A stretch of 54,652 nt of DNA from Paludibacteraceae bacterium (lineage in GTDB: Bacteria; Bacteroidota; Bacteroidia; Bacteroidales; Paludibacteraceae). The stretch lies in contig JAKSLB010000008.1 in the NCBI GenBank assembly GCA_024401435.1, forward strand, positions 1 through 54,652. The letters run 5' to 3'. Both the position numbers and the translations under genes were made by a program. The notes beneath the pieces are model-generated. The model was not told the origin of the DNA, ran no database searches, and saw nothing but the letters and a program-made list of their open reading frames with translations. This document shows, one piece after another, positions 33,558-42,795 of the stretch (the first letter of the stretch is position 1; each line of letters starts with the position of its first letter).

Positions 33558-33565
33558 CAAAATTA
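33558..33565 (-). promoter_or_regulatory. -7 box of the hypothetical-rsmI operon
   Basis: TAATTTTG on the minus strand, 44 nt before the ATG at 33513. Confidence 0.5.
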
Positions 33566-33600
33566 GATTTACTAACAATCAATTTCTTATTTTATTTATC

Positions 33601-34737
33601 ATGGGACAATTTTTTTCAAGACCCTTCACGTTAGACTCCACAGTTCGATTTTTCATCGGGACACTTACAATCATCTCAATCATATTATTATTCAGATATT
33701 TATCACCTGTTTTACTTCCTTTCTTCGTGGCTTGGCTTGTAGCCTACCTACTACATCCTATAGTTTTATTTCTTCAAAGAAAATTTCGCTTGAGAAACCG
33801 AGCTTTGGTTGTCGCCTTCTTAATGCTTTTCTTTATTAGTGCTATTGCCATTCTACTCTATTTTTTTATTCCTGTTTTAATTGACGAATTTAATATTTTA
33901 AAAAATTTCCTCTTCGATTTCGCAAAAGGTCAATTCCAATCTAATGCAACTTGGCAATTGGTATTACAAAACTTCTTCAATTCATCAAACATCCCAGAAC
34001 TATTAAATCAGGAACATTTTAGCGATGCAATTAGTATGCTTTTCCCTCACTTCGGGAAAGTTATCAGTAGTTCCGTTAGTATTGTCATCGGATTATTCTC
34101 CGTTTTTGCCACAATATTGTACATCTTTTTTATTTTGAAAGACTACTCTACTATCACAAAACATTTCATTAGTCTTGTCCCTACCCAATACCAACATTTC
34201 GTTTCATCTTTAATGCAAGATTTGGAACAAGGTATGAACAACTATTACAGAGGTCAATTTCTAGTAGTTTTAATCGTCTCTATTTTATTTAGTATCGGTT
34301 TTTCCGTCATCAGTATGCCTCTAGGTATTTTAATGGGAATTATTGTAGGTCTACTCAACCTCATTCCTTATATGCAAATCATCGGTATCCCCCCTTGCAT
34401 CCTTTTAATGCTCGTTCATTCCATCGAAACTGGATCCTCTCCTATTTATGGACTTGTCGGACTTGCTCTCGTCTTTATTGTTGTTCAAATCATTCAAGAT
34501 GGATTCCTTACACCTAAAATCATGGGACAAAAATTGGGATTAAACGCAGCAGTCATCTTACTTTCACTATCCATATTTGGAATGTTATTCGGTCTTATCG
34601 GATTAATTATCGCTTTGCCTATCACTACACTTCTTTTATCATATTACAAACGATATATTTTAACAGAGGTGAACGAAAAATACAAAATTCGTACTAGTGC
34701 ACAAGATCCTGAGACTATCGAACAATTAAGAAATTAA
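33601..34737 (+). CDS. AI-2E family transporter (TqsA/YdiK/PerM-type membrane protein)
   Basis: A polytopic inner-membrane protein of 378 residues with about eight hydrophobic segments and the family segments YLSPVLLPFFVAWLVAYLLHPIV (about 37-60), MNNYYRGQFLVVLIVS, GILMGIIVGLLNLIPY and QDGFLTPKIMGQKLGLNAAVIL. The family is named for quorum-signal export in E. coli but also includes Na/H antiporters and permeases, so the substrate is unknown. It opens a five-gene run in which prmC follows at 6 bp. Confidence 0.9.
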   Translation: MGQFFSRPFTLDSTVRFFIGTLTIISIILLFRYLSPVLLPFFVAWLVAYLLHPIVLFLQRKFRLRNRALVVAFLMLFFISAIAILLYFFIPVLIDEFNILKNFLFDFAKGQFQSNATWQLVLQNFFNSSNIPELLNQEHFSDAISMLFPHFGKVISSSVSIVIGLFSVFATILYIFFILKDYSTITKHFISLVPTQYQHFVSSLMQDLEQGMNNYYRGQFLVVLIVSILFSIGFSVISMPLGILMGIIVGLLNLIPYMQIIGIPPCILLMLVHSIETGSSPIYGLVGLALVFIVVQIIQDGFLTPKIMGQKLGLNAAVILLSLSIFGMLFGLIGLIIALPITTLLLSYYKRYILTEVNEKYKIRTSAQDPETIEQLRN

Positions 34738-34743
34738 TTCATC

Positions 34744-35586
34744 ATGTTAATCTCTGTTCATGAATTCATAAAAGAAATGGGCTCTCTGTATGACGACACA
34801 GAGACGAAAGCTTTATATTACGAAATTCTTCAATCCATTCTTCATTGTGACAAAACCACGTTACTTATTCATGGCGATAGTCTAATGACAGAAGAGAAAG
34901 CAAAGGAATTCCAAGAAATCGTTTCTCGTCTGAAATCAGGCGAACCTCTTCAATACATATTGGGCAATTGTATTTTTAACAACCTCTCTTTTTCTGTGAA
35001 TTCAAGCGTGTTAATACCAAGACCAGAAACAGAAGAACTTGTTCAATGGATTCTAAACGATCATAACAGAGACCAGCAACTTAATATCATAGACATTGGA
35101 ACAGGCAGTGGTTGCATTGCTATTAGTTTGAAAAAAGAATGGAACCATGCAAACGTTTCTGCCATGGACATTTCAAACGATGCATTAGGCGTCGCCAAAA
35201 AAAATGCACAAAATAACAATGTTTCCATCTCGTTCTATCATGATAACATTCTGCAAACATCAAATGATTATCCGCAATATGATATTATCGTTAGCAATCC
35301 GCCCTACATTATGGAAAAAGAGAAAGTCAATATGCATATTAACGTTCTCGATCACGAACCATCCATTGCATTATTTGTCGATGACAACGACCCATTACTA
35401 TTTTACAAAGAAATTGCGAAATTCGGTCAAAAACATTTAGTGAACAACGGATTCCTTTATTTTGAAATCAATGAAATGTTAGCAAACGAGATGAAAATGA
35501 TGCTTCAAGATAACGGATATCAAAACATTATCATCAGAAAAGACAATAACAACAAAGACAGAATGATCAAATGCCAAAAGAAATAA
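34744..35586 (+). CDS. prmC: Release factor glutamine methyltransferase
   Basis: Methylates the glutamine of the GGQ motif of release factors RF1 and RF2. The 280 residues have an N-terminal helical domain (1-80), the SAM motif IDIGTGSGCIAISL (about 114-127) and the substrate motif SNPPYI (about 188-193) that holds the glutamine. The length is normal. The last 16 bp overlap recX, which starts in another frame at 35571. Confidence 0.95.
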   Translation: MLISVHEFIKEMGSLYDDTETKALYYEILQSILHCDKTTLLIHGDSLMTEEKAKEFQEIVSRLKSGEPLQYILGNCIFNNLSFSVNSSVLIPRPETEELVQWILNDHNRDQQLNIIDIGTGSGCIAISLKKEWNHANVSAMDISNDALGVAKKNAQNNNVSISFYHDNILQTSNDYPQYDIIVSNPPYIMEKEKVNMHINVLDHEPSIALFVDDNDPLLFYKEIAKFGQKHLVNNGFLYFEINEMLANEMKMMLQDNGYQNIIIRKDNNNKDRMIKCQKK

Positions 35587-36083
35587 CATACAAAGAAGCA
35601 TTAAGCAAACTTGCGATTCTTTGTTCTCGTTCAGAACAATGCATACAAGCTTGTAAAGAGAAATTATCGAAATGGGCAATCAATGACACTGATGCAAACA
35701 AAATAATCGACTATCTTATTCAAGAAAAATATATCGATGAAAAAAGATACGCTCTCTTCTTTGCAAAAGACAAACATCAGCTATCTCATTGGGGCAAAAA
35801 TAAAATTAGTCACGCTTTACAAATAAAGAATATCCCCTCACAATACATTGAGACAGCTCTTGCAGAAATAAATGACAATAACTATTCATCTCAATTAAAG
35901 TCGATACTTACCAACAAATTAAAAAGTATAAAGGCAAAAAACACTTATGAAATGAAAGCTAAATTATTTCGATTTGGCGTTGGTCGCGGCTTTGAAAGTA
36001 ATTTAGTATTGAAAACGATTGATACAATTTTAAAAAAAGAAAATATAAAATTTACTGACAATGACGAAATATATATCGATTAA
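35571..36083 (+). CDS. recX: RecX-family regulatory protein
   Basis: Modulator of RecA filaments. The 170 residues show three helical RecX repeats: EALSKLAILCSRSEQCIQACKEKLSKW (about 7-33), IIDYLIQEKYIDEKRYALFFAKDKHQLSHWGKNKISHAL (45-83) and the third to about 150. It overlaps prmC by 16 bp and the CPBP gene by 23 bp, so the run is tightly coupled. recA is not in the window. Confidence 0.85.
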   Translation: MPKEITYKEALSKLAILCSRSEQCIQACKEKLSKWAINDTDANKIIDYLIQEKYIDEKRYALFFAKDKHQLSHWGKNKISHALQIKNIPSQYIETALAEINDNNYSSQLKSILTNKLKSIKAKNTYEMKAKLFRFGVGRGFESNLVLKTIDTILKKENIKFTDNDEIYID

Positions 36084-36948
36084 GGGAATGTTTGCTGATA
36101 GCAGTACACCCGTCAAATTTTTAATTGCATTTTTTACTATTATTTTCTGTTCCTTCTTCTTTGCTGCCATTGGAATCATTGGCATAAAACTCATCACGGA
36201 TCAAACCATAGCACTAAAAATATATCAACTGCTTTCTTCTATCGGAACGTTCATTATTTCACCAATACTCATTTGTTATTTAATCAGTTACAATACAAAA
36301 GAATATCTATCCATTTGCAAAACGAAAGGATACTTTTTCTTAATGGCACTCATTTGTATAACGGTAGCTATTCCATTTATTAATTTCACGACAATTTTAA
36401 ACGAACAGATGGAACTACCAGACTGTTTTAAACAATTAGAAGAAATAATGAAAGGACTTGAAGACAAACAAGGTGAGACCACAAAACTTTTTCTCAATGT
36501 AAATAGTATTCCAGGATATTTATTAAACCTATTAATATTAGCCTTAATTCCTGCTATCGGAGAAGAATTACTATTTAGAGGATTTTTGCAAAAAGCGATA
36601 TTCCTTCACACCAAAAACATTCATATTGCCATTTGGTGCGCAGGTATTCTATTCAGTGCAATACATCTGCAATTTTACGGCTTTTTCCCTCGCTTATTCA
36701 TGGGAGTTTTATTCGGTTATTTCCTTGTTTGGAGTGGCAGCATATTAGTCCCTATGGCCTGCCATTTTATCAACAATGCACTAATTGTAACCTATAGTTA
36801 CATTATGCCTGAAAGCGAAGAAAACATTTTAGAAACATTCGGAAGTAAAGACATCATATTATGTTGTGTTAGTTTTTTCCTAATCATACTAATCTGTACA
36901 TTTATGAATAAGACAAAAGTGGTAACATCAGATAGCGCAAAAGAATGA
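36061..36948 (+). CDS. CPBP-family intramembrane glutamic metalloprotease
   Basis: Membrane protein of the CAAX-protease and bacteriocin-processing (ABI) family. The 295 residues have about eight hydrophobic segments and all three conserved motifs: EELLFRGF (about 168-175), HLQFYGFFPRLFMG (His near 198) and HFINNA (about 239). The catalytic Glu pair and His residues are intact. The target is unknown; in other bacteria such proteins process membrane proteins or confer bacteriocin immunity. The ATG at 36061 lies inside recX; a later Met at residue 10 would reduce the overlap to a few bases. The stop overlaps the patatin start by 4 bp. Confidence 0.88.
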   Translation: MTKYISIKGMFADSSTPVKFLIAFFTIIFCSFFFAAIGIIGIKLITDQTIALKIYQLLSSIGTFIISPILICYLISYNTKEYLSICKTKGYFFLMALICITVAIPFINFTTILNEQMELPDCFKQLEEIMKGLEDKQGETTKLFLNVNSIPGYLLNLLILALIPAIGEELLFRGFLQKAIFLHTKNIHIAIWCAGILFSAIHLQFYGFFPRLFMGVLFGYFLVWSGSILVPMACHFINNALIVTYSYIMPESEENILETFGSKDIILCCVSFFLIILICTFMNKTKVVTSDSAKE

Positions 36949-37793
36949 AAAACGGATTAGTATTGGAAGGTGGCGGAATGAGAGGTATGTTTTCCGCTGG
37001 TGTTATGGATGAAATGATGAACAATGGAATTCATCCCGACGGAATCATCGGTGTATCAGCTGGTGCAACGTTTGGGTGTAACTACAAATCTCATCAACCG
37101 GGACGTGTTTTAAGATATAATATAAAATACAGACACGACCCACGTTATATGGGCATATTATCACTACTTTCAACACGAAATTGGGTGAATGTAAAATTCA
37201 GTTACCATAAACTCCCCTTTTCCTTAGACGTTTTTGACACAGATGCCTTTGAAAAAGATCCAATGGAATTTCATATTGTCTGTACTGACATTGACTCAGG
37301 TACTGCCATATACAAACAATTAGACACACTAACAGAATCAAATATTGATTGGATTAGAGCCTCAGCATCCCTTCCTATCGTTTCGAATCCTGTTTCAATA
37401 GAAGACCACAGATTATTAGATGGTGGCATGACAGATTCCATTCCATTACAATATTTTCAAAACATAGGTTATGATCATAACATTGTTGTACTAACTCAAC
37501 CCAAAGGCTTCAAAAAAGAGCAACCTCGTATTATGCCTTTTGTCAAATTTCTTTTAAGAAAGACTCCAGAAGTCGCTAAATGTCTAGAATTCAGACATAT
37601 TATGTACAATAAAGAGTTAGACTATATTGTTTCACAAGAACAAGAAGGTAACACATTACTCATCTATCCAGAAGAGGAACTTCCCATTGGAAGGATTGAG
37701 CAAAACAAGAAGAAGATGGAATTAGTTTATGAAATGGGTCGAGAAGCCTGTCGATGTAAATTAGATAAAATCAAAGAATTATACGGGAAATAA
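36945..37793 (+). CDS. Patatin-like phospholipase
   Basis: Cytoplasmic lipid acyl hydrolase with a Ser-Asp dyad. The 282 residues have the oxyanion motif LEGGGMRGMFSAGV (5-18), the nucleophile elbow GVSAGATFG (about 36-44) with Ser 38, and the Asp in LLDGGMTDSIP (about 163-173). The C-terminal part (PKGFKKEQPRIMPFVKFLLRKTPEVAKCLEFRH) resembles the YjjU branch of the family. It closes the AI-2E/prmC/recX/CPBP operon (ATGA overlap) and may work with the membrane protease on lipids or lipoproteins, though this is only context. Confidence 0.9.
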   Translation: MKNGLVLEGGGMRGMFSAGVMDEMMNNGIHPDGIIGVSAGATFGCNYKSHQPGRVLRYNIKYRHDPRYMGILSLLSTRNWVNVKFSYHKLPFSLDVFDTDAFEKDPMEFHIVCTDIDSGTAIYKQLDTLTESNIDWIRASASLPIVSNPVSIEDHRLLDGGMTDSIPLQYFQNIGYDHNIVVLTQPKGFKKEQPRIMPFVKFLLRKTPEVAKCLEFRHIMYNKELDYIVSQEQEGNTLLIYPEEELPIGRIEQNKKKMELVYEMGREACRCKLDKIKELYGK

Positions 37794-37836
37794 AATTCTC
37801 AGAGAAATAGTTTATCGGACTAATCATCTAAAGGAC

Positions 37837-38448
37837 TTAGCCCTTAATCAAATTGACAAATTCTTCTCGTGTTTTTTGTGTATTGAAAATCCCCGTAAAA
37901 TCAGAAGTAGTTGTCACAGAATGCATTTTCTCTATACCTCTCATCTGCATACACATATGTTGAGCTTCAATAACCACCATGACACCCAATGGTTCCAACG
38001 TTTGTTGTATGCAATCTTTTATTTGTGTTGTTAAACGTTCTTGTATTTGTAAACGTCGTGAAAGTATCTCTACGACACGAGCTATCTTACTCAAACCTGT
38101 TATTTTCCCATTAGGAATGTATGCGACATGCGCCTTACCAAAAAATGGCAACATATGATGTTCACAAAGAGAAAAGAAATCAATATCCTTTACAATGACC
38201 ATTTGACGATAATCTTCTTCAAAAACAGCAGAACGTAGCACATCTGCAGGATCGATTTTGTATCCGTAAGTCATATATTGCATAGCTTTTGCAACACGTT
38301 CAGGAGTTTTTAACAAGCCTTCACGATTAACATCCTCACCTAAAGAATCAATAATTGATGTTATTAGAGGTGCTATTTTACCTGTAATCTCCTTACTAGG
38401 ATACTTGGCCAAATCCCAAGGTTTAAATTCTAAATCTTCGTTCATCAT
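37837..38448 (-). CDS. folE: GTP cyclohydrolase I
   Basis: Converts GTP to 7,8-dihydroneopterin triphosphate for folate or other pterins. From the ATG at 38448 it has 203 residues with the zinc and active-site motifs [22 protein letters not shown] (Cys and His ligands), [23 protein letters not shown] and the second Cys in [11 protein letters not shown]. The ATG codons at 38448 and 38445 are adjacent; the longer frame from 38526 would begin upstream of the -7 box at 38477-38484 and is rejected. It converges on the patatin gene. Confidence 0.95.
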   Translation of the reverse strand: MMNEDLEFKPWDLAKYPSKEITGKIAPLITSIIDSLGEDVNREGLLKTPERVAKAMQYMTYGYKIDPADVLRSAVFEEDYRQMVIVKDIDFFSLCEHHMLPFFGKAHVAYIPNGKITGLSKIARVVEILSRRLQIQERLTTQIKDCIQQTLEPLGVMVVIEAQHMCMQMRGIEKMHSVTTTSDFTGIFNTQKTREEFVNLIKG

Positions 38449-38476
38449 TGTTGAGTATTTAATCTTTACACTTCTG

Positions 38477-38484
38477 CAAAAGTA
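38477..38484 (-). promoter_or_regulatory. -7 box of folE
   Basis: TACTTTTG on the minus strand, 28 nt before the ATG at 38448. It decides the folE start. Confidence 0.6.
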
Positions 38485-38525
38485 GTACAAAAAAACGAAA
38501 GCGAATAATTTACTTTCATATATCA

Positions 38526-38559
38526 TAAAAAGAAAAGGTGACTATTTCAAGTCACCTTT
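38526..38559 (-). terminator. Terminator of the SPOR-domain gene
   Basis: AAAGGTGACT, loop TGAAAT on the minus strand, AGTCACCTTT, followed by TCTTTTTATG on the minus strand. It lies 21 bp after the stop of the SPOR gene. Confidence 0.75.
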
Positions 38560-38580
38560 ATTTATGCACATCTAAATATA

Positions 38581-39084
38581 TTATTTTGCTGTTTCTAATG
38601 ACAAATCGCGAGTTTCCTCATCTCTAACAATGTAGATGTCACCATTCATTTCAGGAAAATCAGCCAACAATTGCTTTGAAAGGACCAATGCCTCTGTATG
38701 AGTTCTAAAATCTCCTACTCTAAGACGCCAAAACGGAGAGACAAAAGACAAATAAGATGTTAATTCAGGATATTTTTCCTTGATTTTTTTCTCTCTTGCC
38801 AATGCATCTGTTTTCGATTTCTTTTGATTATTACCCATATATACTTGAACTCTATATCCAAGATAGGTGATATACTGTTTTTCCTCTGTTTCTGCTATTT
38901 TTTTATCCATCAAAACCCTCATCTTTGCATCTTGATGAATAGTAACATTTCCTTGTCCCTCATTTTTCTTTGACAAAGATTCAAATATATCTTCTTCGTT
39001 AGTTGATTTCACAACTTTGGTCTGTGCCATCGCACAAAAGCCCAAAAAGGACAAAACAAACAATATAAAAAATCTGCGTTTCAT
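38581..39084 (-). CDS. Exported SPOR-domain protein
   Basis: A 167-residue protein with a signal peptide (1-21, to CAMAQ), a charged linker and a C-terminal SPOR-like domain (YITYLGYRVQVYMGNNQKKSKTDALAREKKIKEKYP, FWRLRVGDFRTHTEALVLSKQLLADFPEMNGDIYIV, about 75-150) that binds denuded peptidoglycan glycan strands. The ATG at 39084 was chosen because the -7 box at 39106-39113 covers the longer frame's start. It is a single-gene unit with its own terminator. The role in wall or division is inferred from the domain. Confidence 0.85.
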   Translation of the reverse strand: MKRRFFILFVLSFLGFCAMAQTKVVKSTNEEDIFESLSKKNEGQGNVTIHQDAKMRVLMDKKIAETEEKQYITYLGYRVQVYMGNNQKKSKTDALAREKKIKEKYPELTSYLSFVSPFWRLRVGDFRTHTEALVLSKQLLADFPEMNGDIYIVRDEETRDLSLETAK

Positions 39085-39105
39085 AAACTTAATCTTTTGT
39101 AAAAG

Positions 39106-39113
39106 CAAAGATA
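39106..39113 (-). promoter_or_regulatory. -7 box of the SPOR-domain gene
   Basis: TATCTTTG on the minus strand, 21 nt before the ATG at 39084. Confidence 0.6.
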
Positions 39114-39155
39114 TAAAATTTATTAGTATAATAGTAAAAAGTCAGAAAAGTCTCA

Positions 39156-40436
39156 TTAAGCTTTAAATAAACTTTTCAAAGCATCAGCACAATCTGTCTT
39201 TTCCCACGTAAACAACTCAACCTCACGAGAGAATGTTTTGCCATAACGATCTACAAATTTTTTTGTGACCATCTTAGGCTTACGTCCCATATGACCATAC
39301 GCTGCAGTCTCTTCATAAATTGGATTACGTAATTTCAGACGATCTTCTATTGCCTTAGGTCTCATATCAAAAATCTTACTATCTAAGATTTCCTTAGCCA
39401 TTTGACCGTCGGACATATTCACCTTTGACGTACCATACGTATTGATAAAAAGATTCATTGGTTCGGCTACACCAATAGCATAAGCCACCTGAACCAACAC
39501 CTCATCCGCTAATCCTGCAGCTACAATGTTCTTTGCCAAATGACGAGCAGCATAAGCTGCTGAGCGATCTACCTTTGAAGGATCTTTTCCAGAGAATGCG
39601 CCTCCACCATGAGCACCTTTTCCTCCATAAGTATCAACAATAATCTTACGACCTGTTAATCCGGTATCTCCATAAGGTCCTCCAATAACAAATTTACCTG
39701 TTGGATTCACCAATAATTTATAATCACCCTTAAATAAACTTTTATATTGAGGATGTTTTGTCAAAACACGTGGTATTAATATGTTTTCAACATCAGCACG
39801 TATCTGTGCAACCATTTCCTCATCAGCTTTCAACTGATTCTTAGAATCAACAATAAACTCATCATGTTGAGTTGATATAACAATTGTATCTACTCTCTTT
39901 GGCTTATTATCATCACCATATTCGATAGTCACCTGCGATTTAGAATCCGGACGTAAATACGTCATCTCCTTACCTTCCTTACGAATTGCCGCTAATTCTA
40001 TCAAAAGCACATGAGACATATCCAACGAAATAGGCATCATACTTTCTGTTTCATTACAAGCATAACCAAACATCATGCCTTGATCACCTGCTCCTTGATT
40101 ATATGGATCTTCTCGTTCTACACCTCTATTGATATCTGGAGATTGACCATGCAAAGCATTTAAGATACCGCATGATTCACTATCAAACTTATATTCGCTC
40201 TTTGTGTAACCAATATTTCGTATCACTTCACGAACTATATCTTGTTCGTTAATCAAAGCAGAAGTTTTTACTTCACCAGCAATTATTACCTGTCCCGTTG
40301 TCACTAAGGTTTCACATGCCACCTTTGAATTAGCATCTTGGGCTAAAATATTATCTAAAATAGCGTCTGAAATCTGATCAGCCACTTTATCTGGATGACC
40401 TTCCGAAACTGATTCTGAAGAGAAAAAATAACTCAT
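39156..40436 (-). CDS. metK: S-adenosylmethionine synthetase
   Basis: Makes SAM from methionine and ATP. The 426 residues begin with [25 protein letters not shown] (4-28), carry [13 protein letters not shown] (the ATP-binding GAGDQG) and [24 protein letters not shown] with the [19 protein letters not shown] loop. The size, larger than the 384-residue E. coli enzyme, is normal for Bacteroidetes. Its leader of about 140 nt holds a SAM-II riboswitch (40520-40572), so expression should fall when SAM is high. Confidence 0.97.
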   Translation of the reverse strand: MSYFFSSESVSEGHPDKVADQISDAILDNILAQDANSKVACETLVTTGQVIIAGEVKTSALINEQDIVREVIRNIGYTKSEYKFDSESCGILNALHGQSPDINRGVEREDPYNQGAGDQGMMFGYACNETESMMPISLDMSHVLLIELAAIRKEGKEMTYLRPDSKSQVTIEYGDDNKPKRVDTIVISTQHDEFIVDSKNQLKADEEMVAQIRADVENILIPRVLTKHPQYKSLFKGDYKLLVNPTGKFVIGGPYGDTGLTGRKIIVDTYGGKGAHGGGAFSGKDPSKVDRSAAYAARHLAKNIVAAGLADEVLVQVAYAIGVAEPMNLFINTYGTSKVNMSDGQMAKEILDSKIFDMRPKAIEDRLKLRNPIYEETAAYGHMGRKPKMVTKKFVDRYGKTFSREVELFTWEKTDCADALKSLFKA

Positions 40437-40519
40437 ATTATTACTATTTATAGGTTTTAATCATTTATAATATTAGATAGATAAAAAACAAGGCACAACA
40501 AAAACCTACAAATAACGAA

Positions 40520-40572
40520 GATTCGTTTTAGCATTATTTTTGTGTGGTTGCAAGCAGTCAAATCTATCCACA
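40520..40572 (-). promoter_or_regulatory. SAM-II riboswitch in the metK leader
   Basis: The minus-strand RNA of 53 nt follows the SAM-II (metA motif) plan. Stem P1 is TGTGG/CCACA. Between its strands lies ATAGATTTGACTGCTTGCAA, matching the conserved loop (GAUUUaAC...UUGCAa). Past P1 come AAAAATAATGCTAAAA, with the conserved GCUAAA, and CGAATC. The loop segment GATTTG pairs with CGAATC to make the H-type pseudoknot P2. The flanking segment can also form a small alternative hairpin (ACGA/TCGT) that would compete with P2. Placement directly before metK fits a SAM-responsive switch. Recognised by eye against the known consensus. Confidence 0.88.
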
Positions 40573-40583
40573 TTTTTCGGTTG

Positions 40584-40591
40584 CAAAGATA
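40584..40591 (-). promoter_or_regulatory. -7 box of metK
   Basis: TATCTTTG on the minus strand. Transcription would begin near 40578, a few nt before the riboswitch, giving a leader of about 140 nt. Confidence 0.65.
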
Positions 40592-40613
40592 CAACATTAT
40601 CTGTAATTAATAA

Positions 40614-41864
40614 CTATCTATCTAAGATTTTTATTAACGAATCACGAATAGCAAAATAGGCCACTTTGTTAGTATCCGCAATAGGCTCTACTGGTGGCGA
40701 TTTAATAGTCAAAGGATTTACCGGCGTTCCATTTTGATATACTCGAAAATCCAAATGAGGTCCTGTAGACACTCCCGTACTTCCCACATATCCAATCACC
40801 TCTCCTTGCTTTACCATACTACCCACTGATATTTTTCCGAATTTGGACAAATGCATATAAGAGGTTGTATATGTACTGTTATGTTGAATTTTCACAGTAT
40901 TTCCTCCCCCATTGGTCCATCCTTTAAATATCACACGACCATCACCTATAGAAGATACGGGTGTACCCATTGGTGCAGCATAATCAACGCCATGATGAGG
41001 TCTATAATACTTCAAAACGGGATGATAACGTTTATTCGTAAAATGAGAACTAATACGAGAATAACTTAACGGAGCTTTCAAAAAGGCTTTCCTTAAACTA
41101 TTACCTTCTGCATCATAATAATCACATCGTCCATTTTGTACAAATGGGACTGCCAAAAATTCAGTACCACAATGAACAAAGCGAGCTACTTTTATAGTGT
41201 CAATGCGAACAAATGCGGAGTCACACAACACCTCTACATACTGTACTTTATATTGGTCCCCCTTCTGCAAGCCAAAGAAATCAATATTCCATGCATAGAT
41301 ATTAGACAACTGCAAAGCTAAATCAAAAGGAACACCCTGACCAACAACAGAATTCCACAAGGATGTTTCAATCTCACCCGAAACAAATCGTTCCCGACGA
41401 ACCATCTGTTTTTCAACTTTTTGGACTGCAATAGAATCATCAAATGTATAAACGATATATTCTGTCGGATTTATTTCATATATAAAATGTTTTGTCACAG
41501 GAACAGAATCTCTCGTCTGAATAATATGATAACTATTTCCACCACGAATTTTTCGCACATCAAAAACTGATTGAGATTTTTCTGCCAAAGTGTGTATCTG
41601 CTGAGGAGTCAACCCATATTGCAACAATATCTTTCCTAATATTTGATTGTTCGGAATACGTTCGTGCAAAACATCCAAGTCCTCTACATCAAGACCTAAA
41701 AAGGAATCTCGAGGAGCTGGCAAAGTCACCTCAACAGAATCTATTTTCAATGAATCTTGTTTATTATTCTTTTCGCCTTCTTTGTGATTACATGATGCAC
41801 ATCCCAAAATCAAAAAGAACAGCCCCAAAAACTGTATATAATGTTTAATATTATATTCCTTCAT
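40614..41864 (-). CDS. M23-family peptidase lipoprotein (LytM type)
   Basis: Probable cell-wall endopeptidase. The 416 residues have a lipoprotein-type N-terminus (LILGC, Cys 22), a middle region with LysM/OapA-like segments (IPNNQILGKILLQYGLTPQQIHTL) and a C-terminal M23 domain: YRPHHGVDYAAPMGTPVSSIGDGRV (about 285-310) and GSTGVSTGPHLDFRVY (about 362-376). The HxxxD zinc motif is intact, but the usual HLH ends as HLD (His 370, Asp 372), which I recall as common in Bacteroidetes members. It is the last gene of the beta-barrel/miaA/M23 operon, 9 bp after miaA. Confidence 0.88.
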   Translation of the reverse strand: MKEYNIKHYIQFLGLFFLILGCASCNHKEGEKNNKQDSLKIDSVEVTLPAPRDSFLGLDVEDLDVLHERIPNNQILGKILLQYGLTPQQIHTLAEKSQSVFDVRKIRGGNSYHIIQTRDSVPVTKHFIYEINPTEYIVYTFDDSIAVQKVEKQMVRRERFVSGEIETSLWNSVVGQGVPFDLALQLSNIYAWNIDFFGLQKGDQYKVQYVEVLCDSAFVRIDTIKVARFVHCGTEFLAVPFVQNGRCDYYDAEGNSLRKAFLKAPLSYSRISSHFTNKRYHPVLKYYRPHHGVDYAAPMGTPVSSIGDGRVIFKGWTNGGGNTVKIQHNSTYTTSYMHLSKFGKISVGSMVKQGEVIGYVGSTGVSTGPHLDFRVYQNGTPVNPLTIKSPPVEPIADTNKVAYFAIRDSLIKILDR

Positions 41865-41873
41865 ATGATTAAT

Positions 41874-42782
41874 TTATAACATATTTACCACCATATTTAC
41901 TTTTTCTTCCATTGGTAATTGAGAATCAATCCAATGAATTTTAAAGCCTCTTCTCTCCATTCCTCTAAACCACGTCATTTGTCGTTTTGCAAACTGATGA
42001 ATGGCAATCTCTAATTCAGATACCATCTGTTCATATGTAAGGTTACCGAGTATATAATTTGTCAAATATTTATACTCCAATCCATAGTATATCATATCAT
42101 CAGGGGAAACACCAGAATTCAATATGTTTTGAACCTCTTCCACCATTCCCTCTTTCAAACGAACACGTAACCGCTGTGAAATACGTTCTCTTCGCAAATC
42201 TCGTTCGATATCTAGACCAATAATCAAGCTGTCTATTTCAGGGAAATCAACAAACTCTTGGGGATGAACTTTATAATATTCCTGTATTTCAATAGCTCGT
42301 ATCGCGCGTTTTGCAGTATCTACATCCGTAGTGTTGTGCAATGTTTTATAAGTAGATAATATTTGTGTTAATTCTTCTAATGATTTTCCTTCCAATCGAG
42401 TACGCAATTCATCATTTTGAGGAACTGGCATCATTTTATATCCTTTAAGAACCGATTCTAAATACAATCCTGTTCCCCCGCATAAAATTGGCACAACATT
42501 TCTACTTTTAATATCATTATAGGCAAACAAAAAATCACGTTGATATTCAAATAGATTGTATTTATATCCTGGATCTGCTATATCTATTAAATGATACGGA
42601 ATATGTTTTCCATTTATATCATAATCAGCCAAGTCTTTTCCCGTACCAATATCCATTTTCCGATAAATCTGTCGAGAATCTGCACTAATTATCTCTGCAT
42701 TAAGGCAAAAAGCTAATTGTGCAGCAAAGGAAGTTTTCCCACAAGCCGTTGGTCCTAATATCGTAATTAAATCATATTTCAT
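41874..42782 (-). CDS. miaA: tRNA dimethylallyltransferase
   Basis: Adds the dimethylallyl group to A37 of tRNAs that read UNN codons. The 302 residues from the ATG at 42782 have the P-loop GPTACGKT (10-17), ADSRQIYRKMDIGTGK (about 35-50), GGTGLYLESVLKGY and QFAKRQMTWFRGM, all typical of MiaA. A TTG two codons upstream is not used as start here. It lies 13 bp after the beta-barrel gene and 9 bp before the M23 peptidase gene. Confidence 0.95.
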   Translation of the reverse strand: MKYDLITILGPTACGKTSFAAQLAFCLNAEIISADSRQIYRKMDIGTGKDLADYDINGKHIPYHLIDIADPGYKYNLFEYQRDFLFAYNDIKSRNVVPILCGGTGLYLESVLKGYKMMPVPQNDELRTRLEGKSLEELTQILSTYKTLHNTTDVDTAKRAIRAIEIQEYYKVHPQEFVDFPEIDSLIIGLDIERDLRRERISQRLRVRLKEGMVEEVQNILNSGVSPDDMIYYGLEYKYLTNYILGNLTYEQMVSELEIAIHQFAKRQMTWFRGMERRGFKIHWIDSQLPMEEKVNMVVNML

Positions 42783-42795
42783 ATACAACTAACAA

